Source: Tubulanus polymorphus
Taxonomy: Eukaryota; Nemertea; Palaeonemertea; Tubulaniformes; Tubulanidae
Assembly: GCF_964204645.1 (NCBI RefSeq)
Contig: NC_134027.1
Coordinates: 9,164,485 to 9,228,484, forward strand
Direction of reading: 5' to 3'
Length of the DNA stretch: 64,000 nt
Part shown: in pieces, positions 1 to 10,285 of the stretch
Layout: each line of letters begins with the position of its first letter
Numbering within the stretch: position 1 is the first letter of the stretch
Made by a program: the position numbers and the translations under genes
Notes under the pieces: model-generated
The model's input: only the letters and a program-made list of their open reading frames with translations
The model's database searches: none
What the model was told of the DNA's origin: nothing

Positions 1-35
1 GATGAAAAAGTCTCGCGCGGTGGACTGCTGCTTAC

Positions 36-554
36 CAAAAGATGAGTCGACCTGCTTGAACAAAGCCTTATATCCAGATTTGTTTATGGAGCCGTCGGAC
101 TTAAAGGTGACTTTCACCTTGTTACTTGTCGATAACCAATCAGCGCCTTTCGGACGGGTACCGCACATGTTGCCGGATTTGCGTCCAGAAATGACGTCTT
201 CGATCTGAGAATGGAAAAAAATCGCCATAGATCAGTAACTGCTTTTAGAATTTCACGGCAATACAATCTTATGATTATCACATGAGAGGGATATCGTGCG
301 CCTTACCAATACGTAATCGTTTCTGCAACCGCTCCCACCTTCCAAATTGAACTCTTCGAATTTCAAGTGAACGCGCATGCCGGTAGCGGCTTGTATATTT
401 ATGACGCAATTCCTGTTGTTCGGGTATGATAGCGGGTAACTCGGAGAACTGATTTCACCACTAGTATCACTGAGCGTCTTACCGCAGAGGTCCGGAAGGG
501 TTGGCACGGTCGTCGTTGGTGCTGGTGTGGTTGTTGTCGTCAAAAGCAGGACTT
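36..554 (-). other. Thr/Pro linker plus CUB8 (exons 16-17, residues about 913-1051)
   Basis: Exon 16 (307-554) starts with a Leu-rich step, then a TTTTTPAPTTTVPTLP linker, likely O-glycosylated, then the CUB start DLCGKTLSD with SPSYP and CRNDYVL. Exon 17 (36-204) begins IEDVISGRK and has MCGTRP, WLSTSNKVKV, FKSDGSINKSGY and a phase-1 donor at 35-34. The linker separates this domain from the tightly packed CUB1-7 block. Confidence 0.85.
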
Positions 555-3500
555 CTGTTGGGAAAAAAAATTAAACTAAGGATCCCATATATATCCTTAC
601 TTGATGAAATGCTTGACGATCTGACAAATTCAAAATCCAACCGACAACGACGAACGATGAAAATTCTGAATTGTACCTCGTTCCGAACTGGTCAGTGCTT
701 GATAATGCAACCAATATCCACGTTCCTCAGAGTTTATTCCTCCTTGCATCCTGAGGATAATGTGCACCTTATTGGAGTCGGACACCCAACGAGTACCAAT
801 AGCGTCGCTATTCTGACCATTTAACATCCCGGTAGATTTTGACGTTTTTAAATCACGTAGCTATAAAGATACACGTCGAAAACTTAATTCGAAGAAAGTA
901 TGAATCCCAATCGCATCGAAAACGTGCGTATTGGTATAGACTCTGATATATAGGTGCTGAATACAATATGATATTTTTTTTCTAAATAATTTCATGTACG
1001 TAGACCAATGGTAAAAAGAATGTTTTATCAAGGTGGTCAAGCGATTGTAGAAGATCTTCAACAATTTGATGTATGTACCTCGAGGAAAAACCCAGATGAC
1101 CTAAGACTCAGATCCTTGATGTCAAAGCGAATGGTCAAACCTTCGTCTACCGCCACGATTACGTCACACGATGTATATGGTTCGACTGTATCCGGATAAT
1201 TGGGCGATTTGATGTCACCAGACGGCGCTGTCAAATATCCGCTACACTTGTCGTAATATTCTGAAAACAAAGAACGTATACCGGTATTGAAAGACACGAA
1301 GGATAAACTTGATTCGGAGTGACGTTCGCCTGAATACCGTAAGGTTTATTAGCCGGTACTGTTTTATACTTTGCTTTGAAGCCACGTGAATTGCTCGATC
1401 GGGAATCACTTCTGAACATCAGTTCGACCCTGTTCGAGTCGGACACCCAGGTTTTTCGGTTGAACGCGGAGCCGCACTGTCGTTCACTGGTACGCCTACT
1501 GTTCATATCAATTATCTACAATAAAGAATACATACATTTTTGCTTCAGGTAATATGATACCGGCAATCATGTCTTCGATGACTTCATCACCAGCTTGATT
1601 ACAGATATATACCTCCAAAGAATCCGTGGGACAGTTGGGTAATGCATTGATAAGGTGAAAATCGATGAAATCTATCACAATTTTCTTTCCAGTCGGAACG
1701 TGGATACGTGTTCGACAGAGAGCTTTTTCGTAGAATTCATCCGGGTAGTTCGGTGAGCGCAGTTCACCAGTTTCTGCTCTCAGAAGTCCGTCACAATAAT
1801 CGTAGAATTCTATGAAACCAAGAATGAAAAAATGGTTCAAACTAGGTGAAAAAAATCAGTCTTACCGTCACAGTGTATAGATGTGTATTTCAGAAGTGTT
1901 TCGCGTAATCTTTTGCGTATTACCGTCATCTTTAGGTTCAACTTGTTGATATCTAAGCTTGAAGCCGTTGTATGTATGACTATTATGTTTGCCGCTTATG
2001 AACGAAACTTCGGCCCGGTTCGAATCCGAAATCCATTCTTTCCCGATTCCGACTTTGGTGCCGCACAATTTCAGGCTTTCTTTGGAGCTGACCAGATCGC
2101 GGATCTGTTCATGAGAAAATGGTGATGAAATGATACGGTAATTCGCGTAGCGTACAAGGAGCTAGATTGTTTTTTGTTGTTGTTGTACGAGAAGATCTCT
2201 TTTCCTCAATAGCGAACTGACCAGATGAAGGCTTCATAAAAGACGTCTTACCATTGGCAGACGGACATTTTGTGATCAAATCTTTAACTGCGATCTCACT
2301 ATCATAGAATGATTTCCCGTTTAGTATTTCTATTTTCGATAGTGCATTAACACGCGATAACAAACAAATGACAGTTATACAAAAAGATACTTTACATCTA
2401 AACATTTTTAAACCTGATTTGTGAATCCATATTGTCTGACCTGCAAAGAATCGACGCGACATTCCGGAAACGCGTGAGCCAATTCCACGTCATCGAAGTG
2501 GAATTTGATTTTTTTCCCCGGTTGTACTTGAATAATTGTTCTACATTTGTCGTGGTCGTACCAAGTTCCGGGGTAGTTGGGACTCGTCAGTACACCGTAG
2601 GGTAACGTCATGAAACCGTTGCAGCCATCGTAATAAACTGAAATTGAAATATGTCATATATATAGCAACGATATGTGACACTTGCCAATCACATATAGGA
2701 CGGGATTTGTGAAATTAATTGATAAGTTGAATATTTAGGCCTAATTTGTAACCTGAGGCCAGTTGCATGGCCATGGCTTAGATTTGAGACTGGTCTAAGA
2801 CCAACTTAATTCTCAAGTCAATATAACAAAGACCAGTCTTAAGATTTAAGACCACTTTTGGATTTGTGCAACGAGATGGCTCTGTACCTGCTGGGGTCGT
2901 GGTATCTATTGCGGTGTATTTGGCAGAAAATCCACGTCCACGATTAGACTGATCTCTCGGTGACGTATGCAAACTGATTCGGATTCGATTCGAAGTAGAG
3001 ACCCATGTTCTGCCGCTGAATCGCCGGCCGCACATCTTTCCGGTGCTGGCACCAGTTTCTAAATCGTCCAACTAAAATCAAGACGTAAGCGAAATCTGTT
3101 TCCATAAACTAATACCAATATTGTAGATACATGTACTGGGAATCTTTCTACGGTAACCGATTTTTGTAAGTTTTCAGGGGTCCATTCAACTTATTTATCA
3201 GAAAATAGATAATCATAACAGTGATATTGATAATAATAATCAATGATAATAATAATATATAATACGTAACTATATAACTTCATTTTTCACTCTAATTAAT
3301 TTTCGATCTTGAAATAGGGATTGTCCTTGTTATCTATTTGATTGGTAGATTTGGTATAATCTGTTTTGATTTGGTTTCCCTTCCAAACCCACCACACCTG
3401 CCGGGAACTAAAACCGTACTTTTCAATGGCTAATTTGGATTTTGAAATTTGAATTTGAATAAACAGAGGACCGACGATTGGAAAATTTGTAGAGGCCTTT

Positions 3501-6500
3501 TTCCGAAGACTTCTTTATCTTGTAAAATGTTATGCAAGAATGGTTTTTCTTTTTTCCCCATTGATGCCACAACCTTAACTTACCATCACATAGTCGTTAC
3601 TACACGCTGGGTACGTCGAATAAACGAGATTAAAATCCGTAAAGTCCACTCGGATCTTTTGGCCTTGATTGACTTCCAATACAACCCTGCAGTCGTAGCT
3701 ATAATCAAGGTCGTTGGGATAATTAGGAGAGCTGATTACACCCGTTTGTTTCTTCAGGTACCCATTACAGCCATCATAATGCTCTGAAATAAATAGATTT
3801 CTTTTCAGGTGGAAAAAGTGTATCGCAACTTTTACAAAAGGCCTTTAGGCGCTTTTTAAATCACATACTGTAAATATTAATTGATAAATGTTATATATCA
3901 TAAAGCTAGTATTTTGGGGACTGAAACGGATGACAACTGATGTTCTGACGGTCTGTTATAAATTCACATCTTGTTTTAGACCAAGTTTTCGCTTGTACAT
4001 TACTTGATCCACCATTCAGTCTTATTTGCATTTTACTCACGTATCTTTCCGGCCGACTTCTTGACAGCTTCGTACGTCAATTTATAACCTCGGGCTAATT
4101 GCGAATTTGACGAAGACGAGAAGATGAGGTCGATTCTATTCGAATCCGATACCCAGATCGTGTTTTTATATCGATTAGCGCACAGTTTTGCGGTTTCCTT
4201 CTGACTTTCCAAATCTCTCAGCTTTTTGTGCAATAAGAAACAAAAACAAAAATCAGAATTTCATCCTCTCTCAGATGTGCGACATTCTTTTATCAAAATA
4301 GAACGACGTACAACGAGCAACTTTTAAGAAAAAAAAGGATGAACTACATTGCAATGGGGATACAAAATTTAAATGGAAATGCATTGGCATGCATAGAAGA
4401 TTTTGAGTTGAACATACGTACCAAGACGAAGTCAGTGCAAGACCCGGGTCTTCCGTAGAGCTCCAGAACCTCGAACTTAAATACAACGCGCACACCGTCT
4501 GGCAAACGGAATTGCGTTTTGCAATTTTCTCCTTTTCTATAGAAATTGTTAGGAAACCCCCAGGAGGTAACGGTGCCGCTTGTCTGGCGTACAACTCCAT
4601 TACAACCGTCGCTATACTCTGAAATGATACCGGCGATAAGAAAAAAAAACATTGCTGATGTCGTTCGATTTCCGAAAATGATAAAAACGTTTCGCGTACC
4701 TATTTCGTTTGGTTTGACTGCTTCGTACGAAAGTTTATAGCCGCGAAGATTGTCTTGACTTCCGTTCGGGTCGACTTGGAAATGAATTTGGACTCTATTC
4801 GAGTCGGATTGCCATACTCTTGCAAATTCCGGAAATTTCTCACCGCAGTATCGTTCAGAACGACTGGTCGACAAATCTTTTATCTGAAGGCAGGAACTTG
4901 ATCAATGTACAAGATATTCCCAAGTGCATTCGCGTTCGTAAACATTGTTCAAGAGCGTATCTGACTTTTTTTCAATGTTTTTTATTTCCAAGAGCTTGTG
5001 GCAGGTTTTCTTTTATTTCAAAATATAGGGAATGACCTGCTACGTATTTGATTGGTAGATTTCGTTTGTTTTGTTTTGATTTAGTGTCCCTAACAAACCC
5101 ACCATTTTGAAATCGTAAATCCAAGTACATGTTATAGCTGTGTGATCGGCGGTCGAATTTACAGTATTTTTCTTTAAATCGAAGTACGCAATTGTAAATT
5201 TTGGTTCCGGTTCATTTAAACAATCTTAGCAGGTACATGAAAGAGCGTTTTTAAGATGAGGCTATTACGGACCGACCCCGTCCCTCCTTTGATGACCCAT
5301 GAAAGGTGTTCTCGTCAACTACAATCCATTACCTCCAGGGAACTTCTGCCGCAGGTGTATACGTAGAAATCGTCGAACGTTATTTTCACAATTGTGCCAG
5401 GTTCCACGTTTATCGTGACTTTACAGTCAATTCTATCGGGATACCAATTCGGATATCTCGGTGACGTCACAACTCCTGTAGATGCTTTCATGAACCCATC
5501 ACATCCGTCAAAATACTCTACAAAATGTATTAACTCAATACAGATACATACATTAAATCATTTTACGACAACGCCGTTTGACGATGAAATCCTATTCAAT
5601 GATATTGCCAGGTAAATGCCATCGAACTAACGTAGACAGTAGCAGGGCGAATCCAAGGGGGAGGAGGCGGTAGGGGTCTCGACGCGCCCTGCTCCATTTT
5701 CGATATTTTTTTGATAGTGTCACCAATTATATCAATGATATAAAAAACCGCAATGCAAATCTTTATCGATTGCTGTTTCGGTGTCTGCCAGAAACTACTG
5801 TAAGGTAATGCACACATTTTTATGAATGCATTTTTCAATGTAATGTGAAAAACTGTACGTAGGAAAACACTGCGCTTGACCCCCTATGCTCAAATTTCTG
5901 GGTCCGCCTTCAAATTCATTGAGTTGCCTTTGAAAATATATTTCTGGAAAGAAAAATAGACCCATTGGAGGACACTAAGGGACACCATAAGACGAGGGCT
6001 AAGAGATATCTTGCAGACTCGTGAGGAGGGCAAAGAGGTGCTGATTTTAGAAACACGAATAGATGCATACCGTGTTGGATCTTTTCTACGGCTTCAAAAA
6101 CAATTCGGTAGCCTCTTGAATCACTGGATGAATATTTGTACGTTTTCAACAATATCTGTACTTTGTTCGAGTCGGAGTACCAGATACGACCCCTGTGACG
6201 CCACGTCGCGCATGACTTTGGTGATCGCCTGTGAGTTCCAACGTCAACAATCTTATGAAAACATAAACATCCCATGCTAAACAAATTTCATCATCTACAT
6301 AATAAGATACGACTTTGATCATACAGTATTCATACCTCAATGAATTCATCATTGCAATCGGTCGATTGTCGCATAGATACATCTTCCAATAGCAGACGGA
6401 TTTTCTTGTCTTGTGGAACCTCGATTGTCTGAGCGCACTCTAAACCACCTTCAAGACGACGGGGATACGACGGCGATATAGCCTCACCGGATGTCGTGAC

Positions 6501-7082
6501 CAGATGCCCTTGACAAGATTCTGTAGATTGTAAATTTATGATAAGAACTAGCGAAATACACGTGGAGAACATGGGTTTTTATCCCAGAACTTGCAAACTT
6601 TTCGAATACATATATTTAACCTCTGCAATCATACTATAATCGTCGGTGGCAAGGAAATGTTTGTCACGTCACTCCTTTTAAGCATCGGCACCTCCAGCCG
6701 TCAAATTCATCAATGCATGACCAGGAATATGGATGGAACATGGTTAACATTTTTTCAAAGTTCAATTAAAAACCTACGATATAGAACTTTTTTGTACATG
6801 AGTGACGTTACTACATTCTAGCAATCTTACCCGTGCTGGTGGCTGGGTATTTGCTAGTATGGTATAAAAGCTGTATATCTACTTAATTTCTCTAGCTAGC
6901 ATAGCGGCAAGTTTGCTTCAGACACCGTCTTCGAGACTAGAGAAAACGACTTTGCATATACCTATTTTGTTTGCCGTCGAACTCGTGTCAGTAACTAGTC
7001 CAGAAGTTATAGCAGCGACGCATAATATCCCCAAAAGATTCATCGCCACGCAATCTATCAATTCTATCTCGAGGAACTTCAT
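36..7082 (-). CDS. Secreted protein with at least eight CUB domains (3' end off the window)
   Basis: Seventeen exons, in order of transcription: 6962-7082, 6336-6520, 6071-6251, 5333-5517, 4700-4883, 4422-4618, 4041-4221, 3584-3783, 2888-3071, 2441-2637, 1924-2104, 1613-1809, 1338-1515, 1079-1260, 677-860, 307-554 and 36-204. All have GT-AG borders. They encode about 1051 residues and end in a phase-1 donor, so the gene continues to the left. Exon 1 gives a signal peptide; the rest is a string of CUB domains, each with the C-x-G start, the SPNYP turn, the DSLEV-type strand, the WVSDSNR strand and a final RGFKAKY-type strand. CUB domains bind proteins or glycans outside the cell, and long arrays occur in cubilin-like and tolloid-like proteins. 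No protease, EGF or transmembrane part is visible here. The first Met is at 7082; an in-frame Met at 7043 gives a cleaner signal peptide and may be the real start. The ligand is unknown. Confidence 0.9.
677..1260 (-). other. CUB7 (exons 14-15, residues about 791-912), second disulfide missing
   Basis: Exon 14 (1079-1260) begins EYYDKCSGY and has SPNYP and the second Cys, but the place of the third Cys and the acidic residue reads LRSSGFFLE. Exon 15 (677-860) begins LRDLKTSKS and has RWVSDSNKV, but no Cys in the usual CG position, and MQGGINSE where a calcium-site Asp would be expected. The fold is otherwise typical, ending ERGYWLHY. Confidence 0.82.
1338..1809 (-). other. CUB6 (exons 12-13, residues about 666-790)
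   Basis: Exon 12 (1613-1809) begins EFYDYCDGL and ends NCPTDSLE. Exon 13 (1338-1515) begins IIDMNSRR and has QCGSAF, WVSDSNRVEL, the calcium-site type FRSDS and RGFKAKY. The open frame of exon 12 runs on past its donor into the 97-nt intron, but splicing at 1612 keeps the module pattern. Confidence 0.87.
1924..2637 (-). other. CUB5 (exons 10-11, residues about 540-665)
   Basis: Exon 10 (2441-2637) begins VYYDGCNGF and has SPNYP and ECRVDSLQ. Exon 11 (1924-2104) begins IRDLVSSKE and has KLCGTKV, WISDSNRAEV and YNGFKLRY. All four cysteines are present. Confidence 0.88.
2765..2885. repeat. Intronic foldback element
   Basis: In the phase-1 intron between CUB4 and CUB5. The segment has imperfect inverted arms built on GACTGGTCTTAGACC and AAGACCAGTCTTAAG, the pattern of a small MITE or a decayed foldback element. 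The boundaries are approximate. Confidence 0.5.
2888..3783 (-). other. CUB4 (exons 8-9, residues about 412-539)
   Basis: Exon 8 (3584-3783) begins with HYDGCNGYL, has SSPNYP and ends ACSNDYVM at a GTAAGT donor. Exon 9 (2888-3071) begins LDDLETG and has KMCGRRF, WVSTSNRI (Thr for the usual Asp) and GRGFSAKY. The intron holds one copy of the dispersed repeat at 3290-3440. Confidence 0.88.
3290..3440 (+). repeat. Dispersed repeat family D, copy 1
   Basis: Shares the sequence TATTTGATTGGTAGATTT, the AAACCCACCA block and further flanking similarity with 5000-5165. The family is present in reverse orientation at 34105-34310. It lies within a CUB gene intron and has no coding capacity. Confidence 0.6.
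4041..4618 (-). other. CUB3 (exons 6-7, residues about 286-411)
   Basis: Exon 6 (4422-4618) begins EYSDGCNGV and ends SCTDFVLV. Exon 7 (4041-4221) begins LRDLESQKE and has LCANRY, IWVSDSNRI and ARGYKLTY. The SPNYP turn is altered to SWGFP. All four cysteines are kept, and the donor at 4040 is the strong GTGAGT. Confidence 0.85.
4700..5517 (-). other. CUB2 (exons 4-5, residues about 163-285)
   Basis: Exon 4 (5333-5517) begins EYFDGCDGF and has SPRYP and the third Cys in TCGRSSLE. Exon 5 (4700-4883) begins IKDLS and has RYCGEKF, WQSDSNRVQI and LRGYKLSY. All four cysteines are present. A dispersed repeat (5000-5165) lies in the phase-0 intron. Confidence 0.85.
5000..5165 (+). repeat. Dispersed repeat family D, copy 2
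   Basis: Same family as 3290-3440. This copy extends further and contains GTGTGATCGGCGGTCGAATT, found reversed at 34140-34160. It sits in the phase-0 intron of CUB2. Confidence 0.65.
5640..5915. repeat. MITE-like element with GGCGGATCCAGGG-type ends
   Basis: Imperfect inverted ends: GGGCGAATCCAAGGGGGAGG on the left, and a reverse-oriented GGCGGACCCAGAAATTTG on the right. Related ends occur at 20263-20415 and 22850-22935. No open frame of note. Confidence 0.5.
6071..6520 (-). other. CUB1 (exons 2-3, residues about 41-162)
   Basis: Exon 2 (6336-6520) carries the first half with Cys 1-3 and the SPSYP turn. Exon 3 (6071-6251) carries the fourth Cys and IWYSDSNKVQI. The intron between them is phase 0; the module is bounded by phase-1 introns. 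The exon 3 acceptor at 6251 is less certain than the others: an AG closer to the SDSN motif would break the phase. Confidence 0.8.
6962..7082 (-). other. Exon 1 of the CUB gene: signal peptide
   Basis: The reading frame from 7082 contains a second Met at 7043, followed by the hydrophobic run NLLGILCVAAITSG and then a polar Thr/Ser-rich stretch. This is a classical secretion signal. The exon ends in a phase-1 donor at 6961-6960 and joins the acceptor before 6520 in frame, giving the ESCQGHL start of CUB1. Confidence 0.75.
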
Positions 7083-8494
7083 ACCTGAAATGATTTCAGC
7101 ACTGATAAATCATTGCCGTTTGTGAAATTCGATCACCAATAACACGTGTTTATCAACAAAACCAGTTATCAATCTATCCGTATTAAATCAATTTTTTGAC
7201 ATTTTTATTTAACCACAAATCTAATCACGTTCATCCACATGTTCAAATTAGTTTGGTTAATTTGAAATATACTGTATACGGTACCTTAAGCTTTCACTGT
7301 ATAGTCTAATAGTATTTGCTGCGTGATACAGATGCTCTGTACTCTTTGAAGCTAGAACTGAATAAGATAACTACGGCTTATATCTGTATTAGAAATTTTC
7401 AATACCTTTTGATATAAGACGGTAGTTAACAAATCTTCAAGTAGTTAGCCCGTGTTTACAGCTTATGAGAACATAGTTTCCCGAGTGACGTATACAAACA
7501 AGATAATTAGAAGTTCCGGCAGGTCAAGTGCATGTTTTCTGAATAATCGTCGTCATAGTAAACAATTCTAGATAACAGTTATATCACCGTCTCGGCGAGA
7601 ACTCTCATAAGTAAAAAACAGATGTTTTCTAGAAAAAGAATCATTGAACAGTCACATATATACGTTACGTAGATTTTTTGTTCTTCATCGTGGCGCCCGG
7701 TGCACGGAACGTTCGTTTTTTTACGAACGAACAAAATGAGAAGAAATGCAGGGATGGATTTTCTATGCATAGCTGAATTTAACACTCTTAATGAAAGCTA
7801 CTTAAAATATTCCGAATGGTTATTGAGAATTCTGTTTGTCATAACGCTCAGGTGATACCTTATACCTCCGTCTTCCCCGGGTGAGGCCCCAGCAACCGTG
7901 CTCGGCGTACCGGTTTCGTCAGGGGAAATTGGGGGCTGACTTTTGCATCTTCTGATTTACATGGGAATGTTCCCTGGAAGAACCCATGGGCATGGAGATC
8001 ACATAAAACGCACATATTCATATATTCTAAAAAGCACAGACAAAAATTACGTGCAATAGATTACAAACATTTGGCATTCTAAGCTAAAAACCCAGTGGCT
8101 TTCTCGGGATGAGTATAACAGGCAATCGCGGCGTTACAGTTTATTCTTCTGCATTCTTATCGTATCGTATCGTATCCATTTGGTACTCTGGTCTCTTAGA
8201 CCTTGACCTCTCCTAGCGTAAATAAAAATCACTTGCCGCGTAATAGAAAGTAACGTTCGCTAAAAAAAATCATATTGCAATAATGTATGAACAATAAACA
8301 AAAGTAACAGTTGCGAGTGAATCGTTTCGCAGAAGACGTTTGACAGTTCGTTACACAATTAATCTAATTTAAAGAATGTCATGCTTTTGAATTAGAATAC
8401 TTAAGATCAAAACTGGTTTTTACACAGTTCTGTTGACGTTAAGAAACTATTTATGTATTCAATTTGGTATGCAGAACCACCTAGTTATGTATAT
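7083..8494. other. Divergent intergenic region between the CUB and CD225 genes
   Basis: The CUB gene is transcribed leftward from 7082 and the CD225 gene rightward from about 8560, so this stretch should hold both promoters. I see a short ATCGT tandem run near 8158-8176 but no coding exon and no convincing TATA box for the CUB gene. Confidence 0.5.
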
Positions 8495-8533
8495 GGTAAG
8501 GGGCGTGTGACGTGACGATACTGGCCTATTTCT

Positions 8534-8540
8534 TATAAGC
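8534..8540 (+). promoter_or_regulatory. Candidate TATA box of the CD225 gene
   Basis: TATAAGC lies 43 bases upstream of the ATG and is kept as TATAAAC at the same place in copy C (15533-15539). The stretch TCAGTTGACTGCTGAACGTA between it and the ATG is identical in both copies, so transcription probably starts close to the ATG with a very short leader. Confidence 0.45.
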
Positions 8541-8576
8541 ACCAAGAGAATCAGTTGACTGCTGAACGTAGATATC

Positions 8577-9158
8577 ATGGCTCAACCAGGTTAGTCTTTT
8601 AAGAAACTCTGAAATCTTCATTTACTTCCCAGTTTGAAAAAGTTAGCATTGTAATGAATCCGATAATCCCTATGTAAAATATTCCACCATATTTCATTGT
8701 ATATCTCTGTATTTCATTTAGCTAAAGGGGAAGCGTATGTAGTGGGTCAACCGCCAGCTCAGTACCCGGGTCAACCACCAGCTCAGTACCCGGGTCAACC
8801 ATACCCACAACAACCTCAGGGCACATATTATGGGCATCCAGCAGGACAGGGGATAACCACAGTCATCGTTGGGCAAGGTCCGTTGCAAAATCCGCCTCCC
8901 GATCATCTTGTCTGGTCGATCATGATGATTATCTGTTGTTGTTGGCCGCTGGCTATTCCGGCAACGATCAAATCTTGCGATGTCAGAGACGCCGTCGCCG
9001 CGGGAGATCTACCGAGAGCGCAGACCGCGTCGAAGAGCTCGAGATGCTGGAATATCGCAGCATTGGTCGCCGGGATATGTGCCCATCTGATTTGGATCAT
9101 CTACGTCATCGTAATCTACACTGTGTATGCGCATACACTATATAACAGGGCCGGATAA
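8577..9158 (+). CDS. CD225/IFITM-like small membrane protein
   Basis: Two exons: 8577-8589, a 13-nt coding exon giving MAQP plus one base, and 8722-9158, together 149 residues. The N-terminus is rich in Pro, Gln, Tyr and Gly with two identical AQYPGQPP-type units, like the cytosolic tails of dispanins. The CD225 domain follows at residues about 68-140: PPDHLVWSIMMIICCCWPLA is the first, partly membrane-embedded helix with the triple Cys typical of S-palmitoylation. Then come GDLPRAQTASKSS, the conserved cytosolic loop, and NIAALVAGICAHLIWIIYVI, the second membrane helix. Family members act in membrane fusion control, and some vertebrate IFITM proteins restrict virus entry; nothing here shows which role this protein has. 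It is the only intact copy of three in the window. The donor GTTAGT and acceptor TTTCATTTAG are good. Orthology to vertebrate IFITM genes is not claimed. Confidence 0.9.
8754..8801 (+). repeat. Perfect 24-bp tandem duplication in the coding sequence
   Basis: Two identical units (8754-8777 and 8778-8801) each encode PAQYPGQP in frame. Pseudogene copy C has a single unit and copy B has none, so this looks like a recent expansion of the Pro/Gln-rich tail. Confidence 0.85.
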
Positions 9159-9594
9159 GCTACAATATATTCGAATTGAAAACATTTCAAAAAAGGAATC
9201 TGGGACTAATCTCCTCTCGAACTGTAATCGTCTAAATTATGTCATATTGCCACCAGAAAGGTTTGGGCAAACATTGCCCAGAAGAGTGGGATAAGCTGCA
9301 ATTCGAATTAAAAATTAAAAAAAGAGATGCCAGGAACTAATCCGTCTCTCGAACTGTAATTGTCTTAATTATTTCCTATTGTCACCAGAGAAAATGATTT
9401 AAACGTGGACCTTAATCTATGAAATTGGAAATCTTTTCATATTTGAAATATGGAAATTTATAATTTCCACTAATATTCAGTGTACTTGATATTACAGCGT
9501 TTCAATGGACTAACAAATTATATCGCGCGAGCTTCGTCATTTCTTTAATGCGTATAATATGCAGAATGTTATTAACATAAAATACAAAACCAAA

Positions 9595-9720
9595 ACCACT
9601 AACTTGCAAGTTATTTGACGCCTTGAAAAATAAAATTGCTGACGTAGTGCACATTTCCCCACACTATACACCTTATTATAATGCAGAGTAGTTCACTATG
9701 TATTATCTGAAAACATATTG
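9595..9720 (+). repeat. MITE family T, partial copy in unit A
   Basis: Contains TTTGACGCCTTGAAAAATA followed by TGACGTAGTGCACAT, hallmarks of a family seen at 10905, 16360, 30955, 45590, 50075 and 59270. It also supplies an AATAAA (9629-9634) downstream of the CD225 stop codon, which could act as the polyadenylation signal. Confidence 0.65.
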
Positions 9721-10285
9721 GAAGTGTGTGACATCGAAATTAACTAAAATTACGAAAGACTTAAATCTTCCTTGAAAAGACAAATACAAAATGTTTATGT
9801 TCTATCACACTTCATCTATTATAGTCTATGTCTTATGTTGTCTCTATGTAGACCAATATTATATTTCAGTCGGCTCCATACGGCCCATTAATAACTGAAT
9901 CTAATTTCGAAATTTCAACCCACGACTTTGAATCTGACCTCGAAAACTGGATCACAACGGCTCATTATGAAAAATGGATCAAGTATTATATTCATGTATA
10001 AATATAGTTTAAAGAAATAGATTTGTTATTACATGTGACATTTATCTTATCTTTTATTACATTAAAAATGGTGACTCGTCACAGAAACGAATTATTGAGT
10101 CGGAGGAGACCAAAACTTCGATCTATCGCTGGCTCTATGTGTCCATGCGTGAGCCTAAAGACAAGCGAACCTAGGGGATCGTGAAATACTTTTGTGAAAG
10201 TTTGAAAAAGTTAGCATTGTACTGAATCCGATAATCACTACAATGTTCCATCCCATTCCATTGAACATCTCTGTATTTCACTTAG

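Larger units (their letters stand above)
8495..10175 (+). repeat. Duplicated unit A (intact CD225 gene plus 3' flank)
   Basis: The gene, its promoter and more than 1 kb of 3' flank match unit C (15503-17810), and from the intron onward match unit B (10197-11400). Landmarks shared by all three include the intron segment with TTTGAAAAAGT, the CTATGAAATTGGAAATCTT-type block and the CAGTCGGCTCCATACG-type block. The outer limits are estimated by eye. Confidence 0.75.

Noticed and set aside
1508-1612. Read-through of CUB6 exon 12 into its intron as extra coding sequence
   Set aside because: It would break the phase-0 join to exon 13 and the module pattern seen in every other CUB; a standard donor GTATAT-type site is present at 1612-1611.
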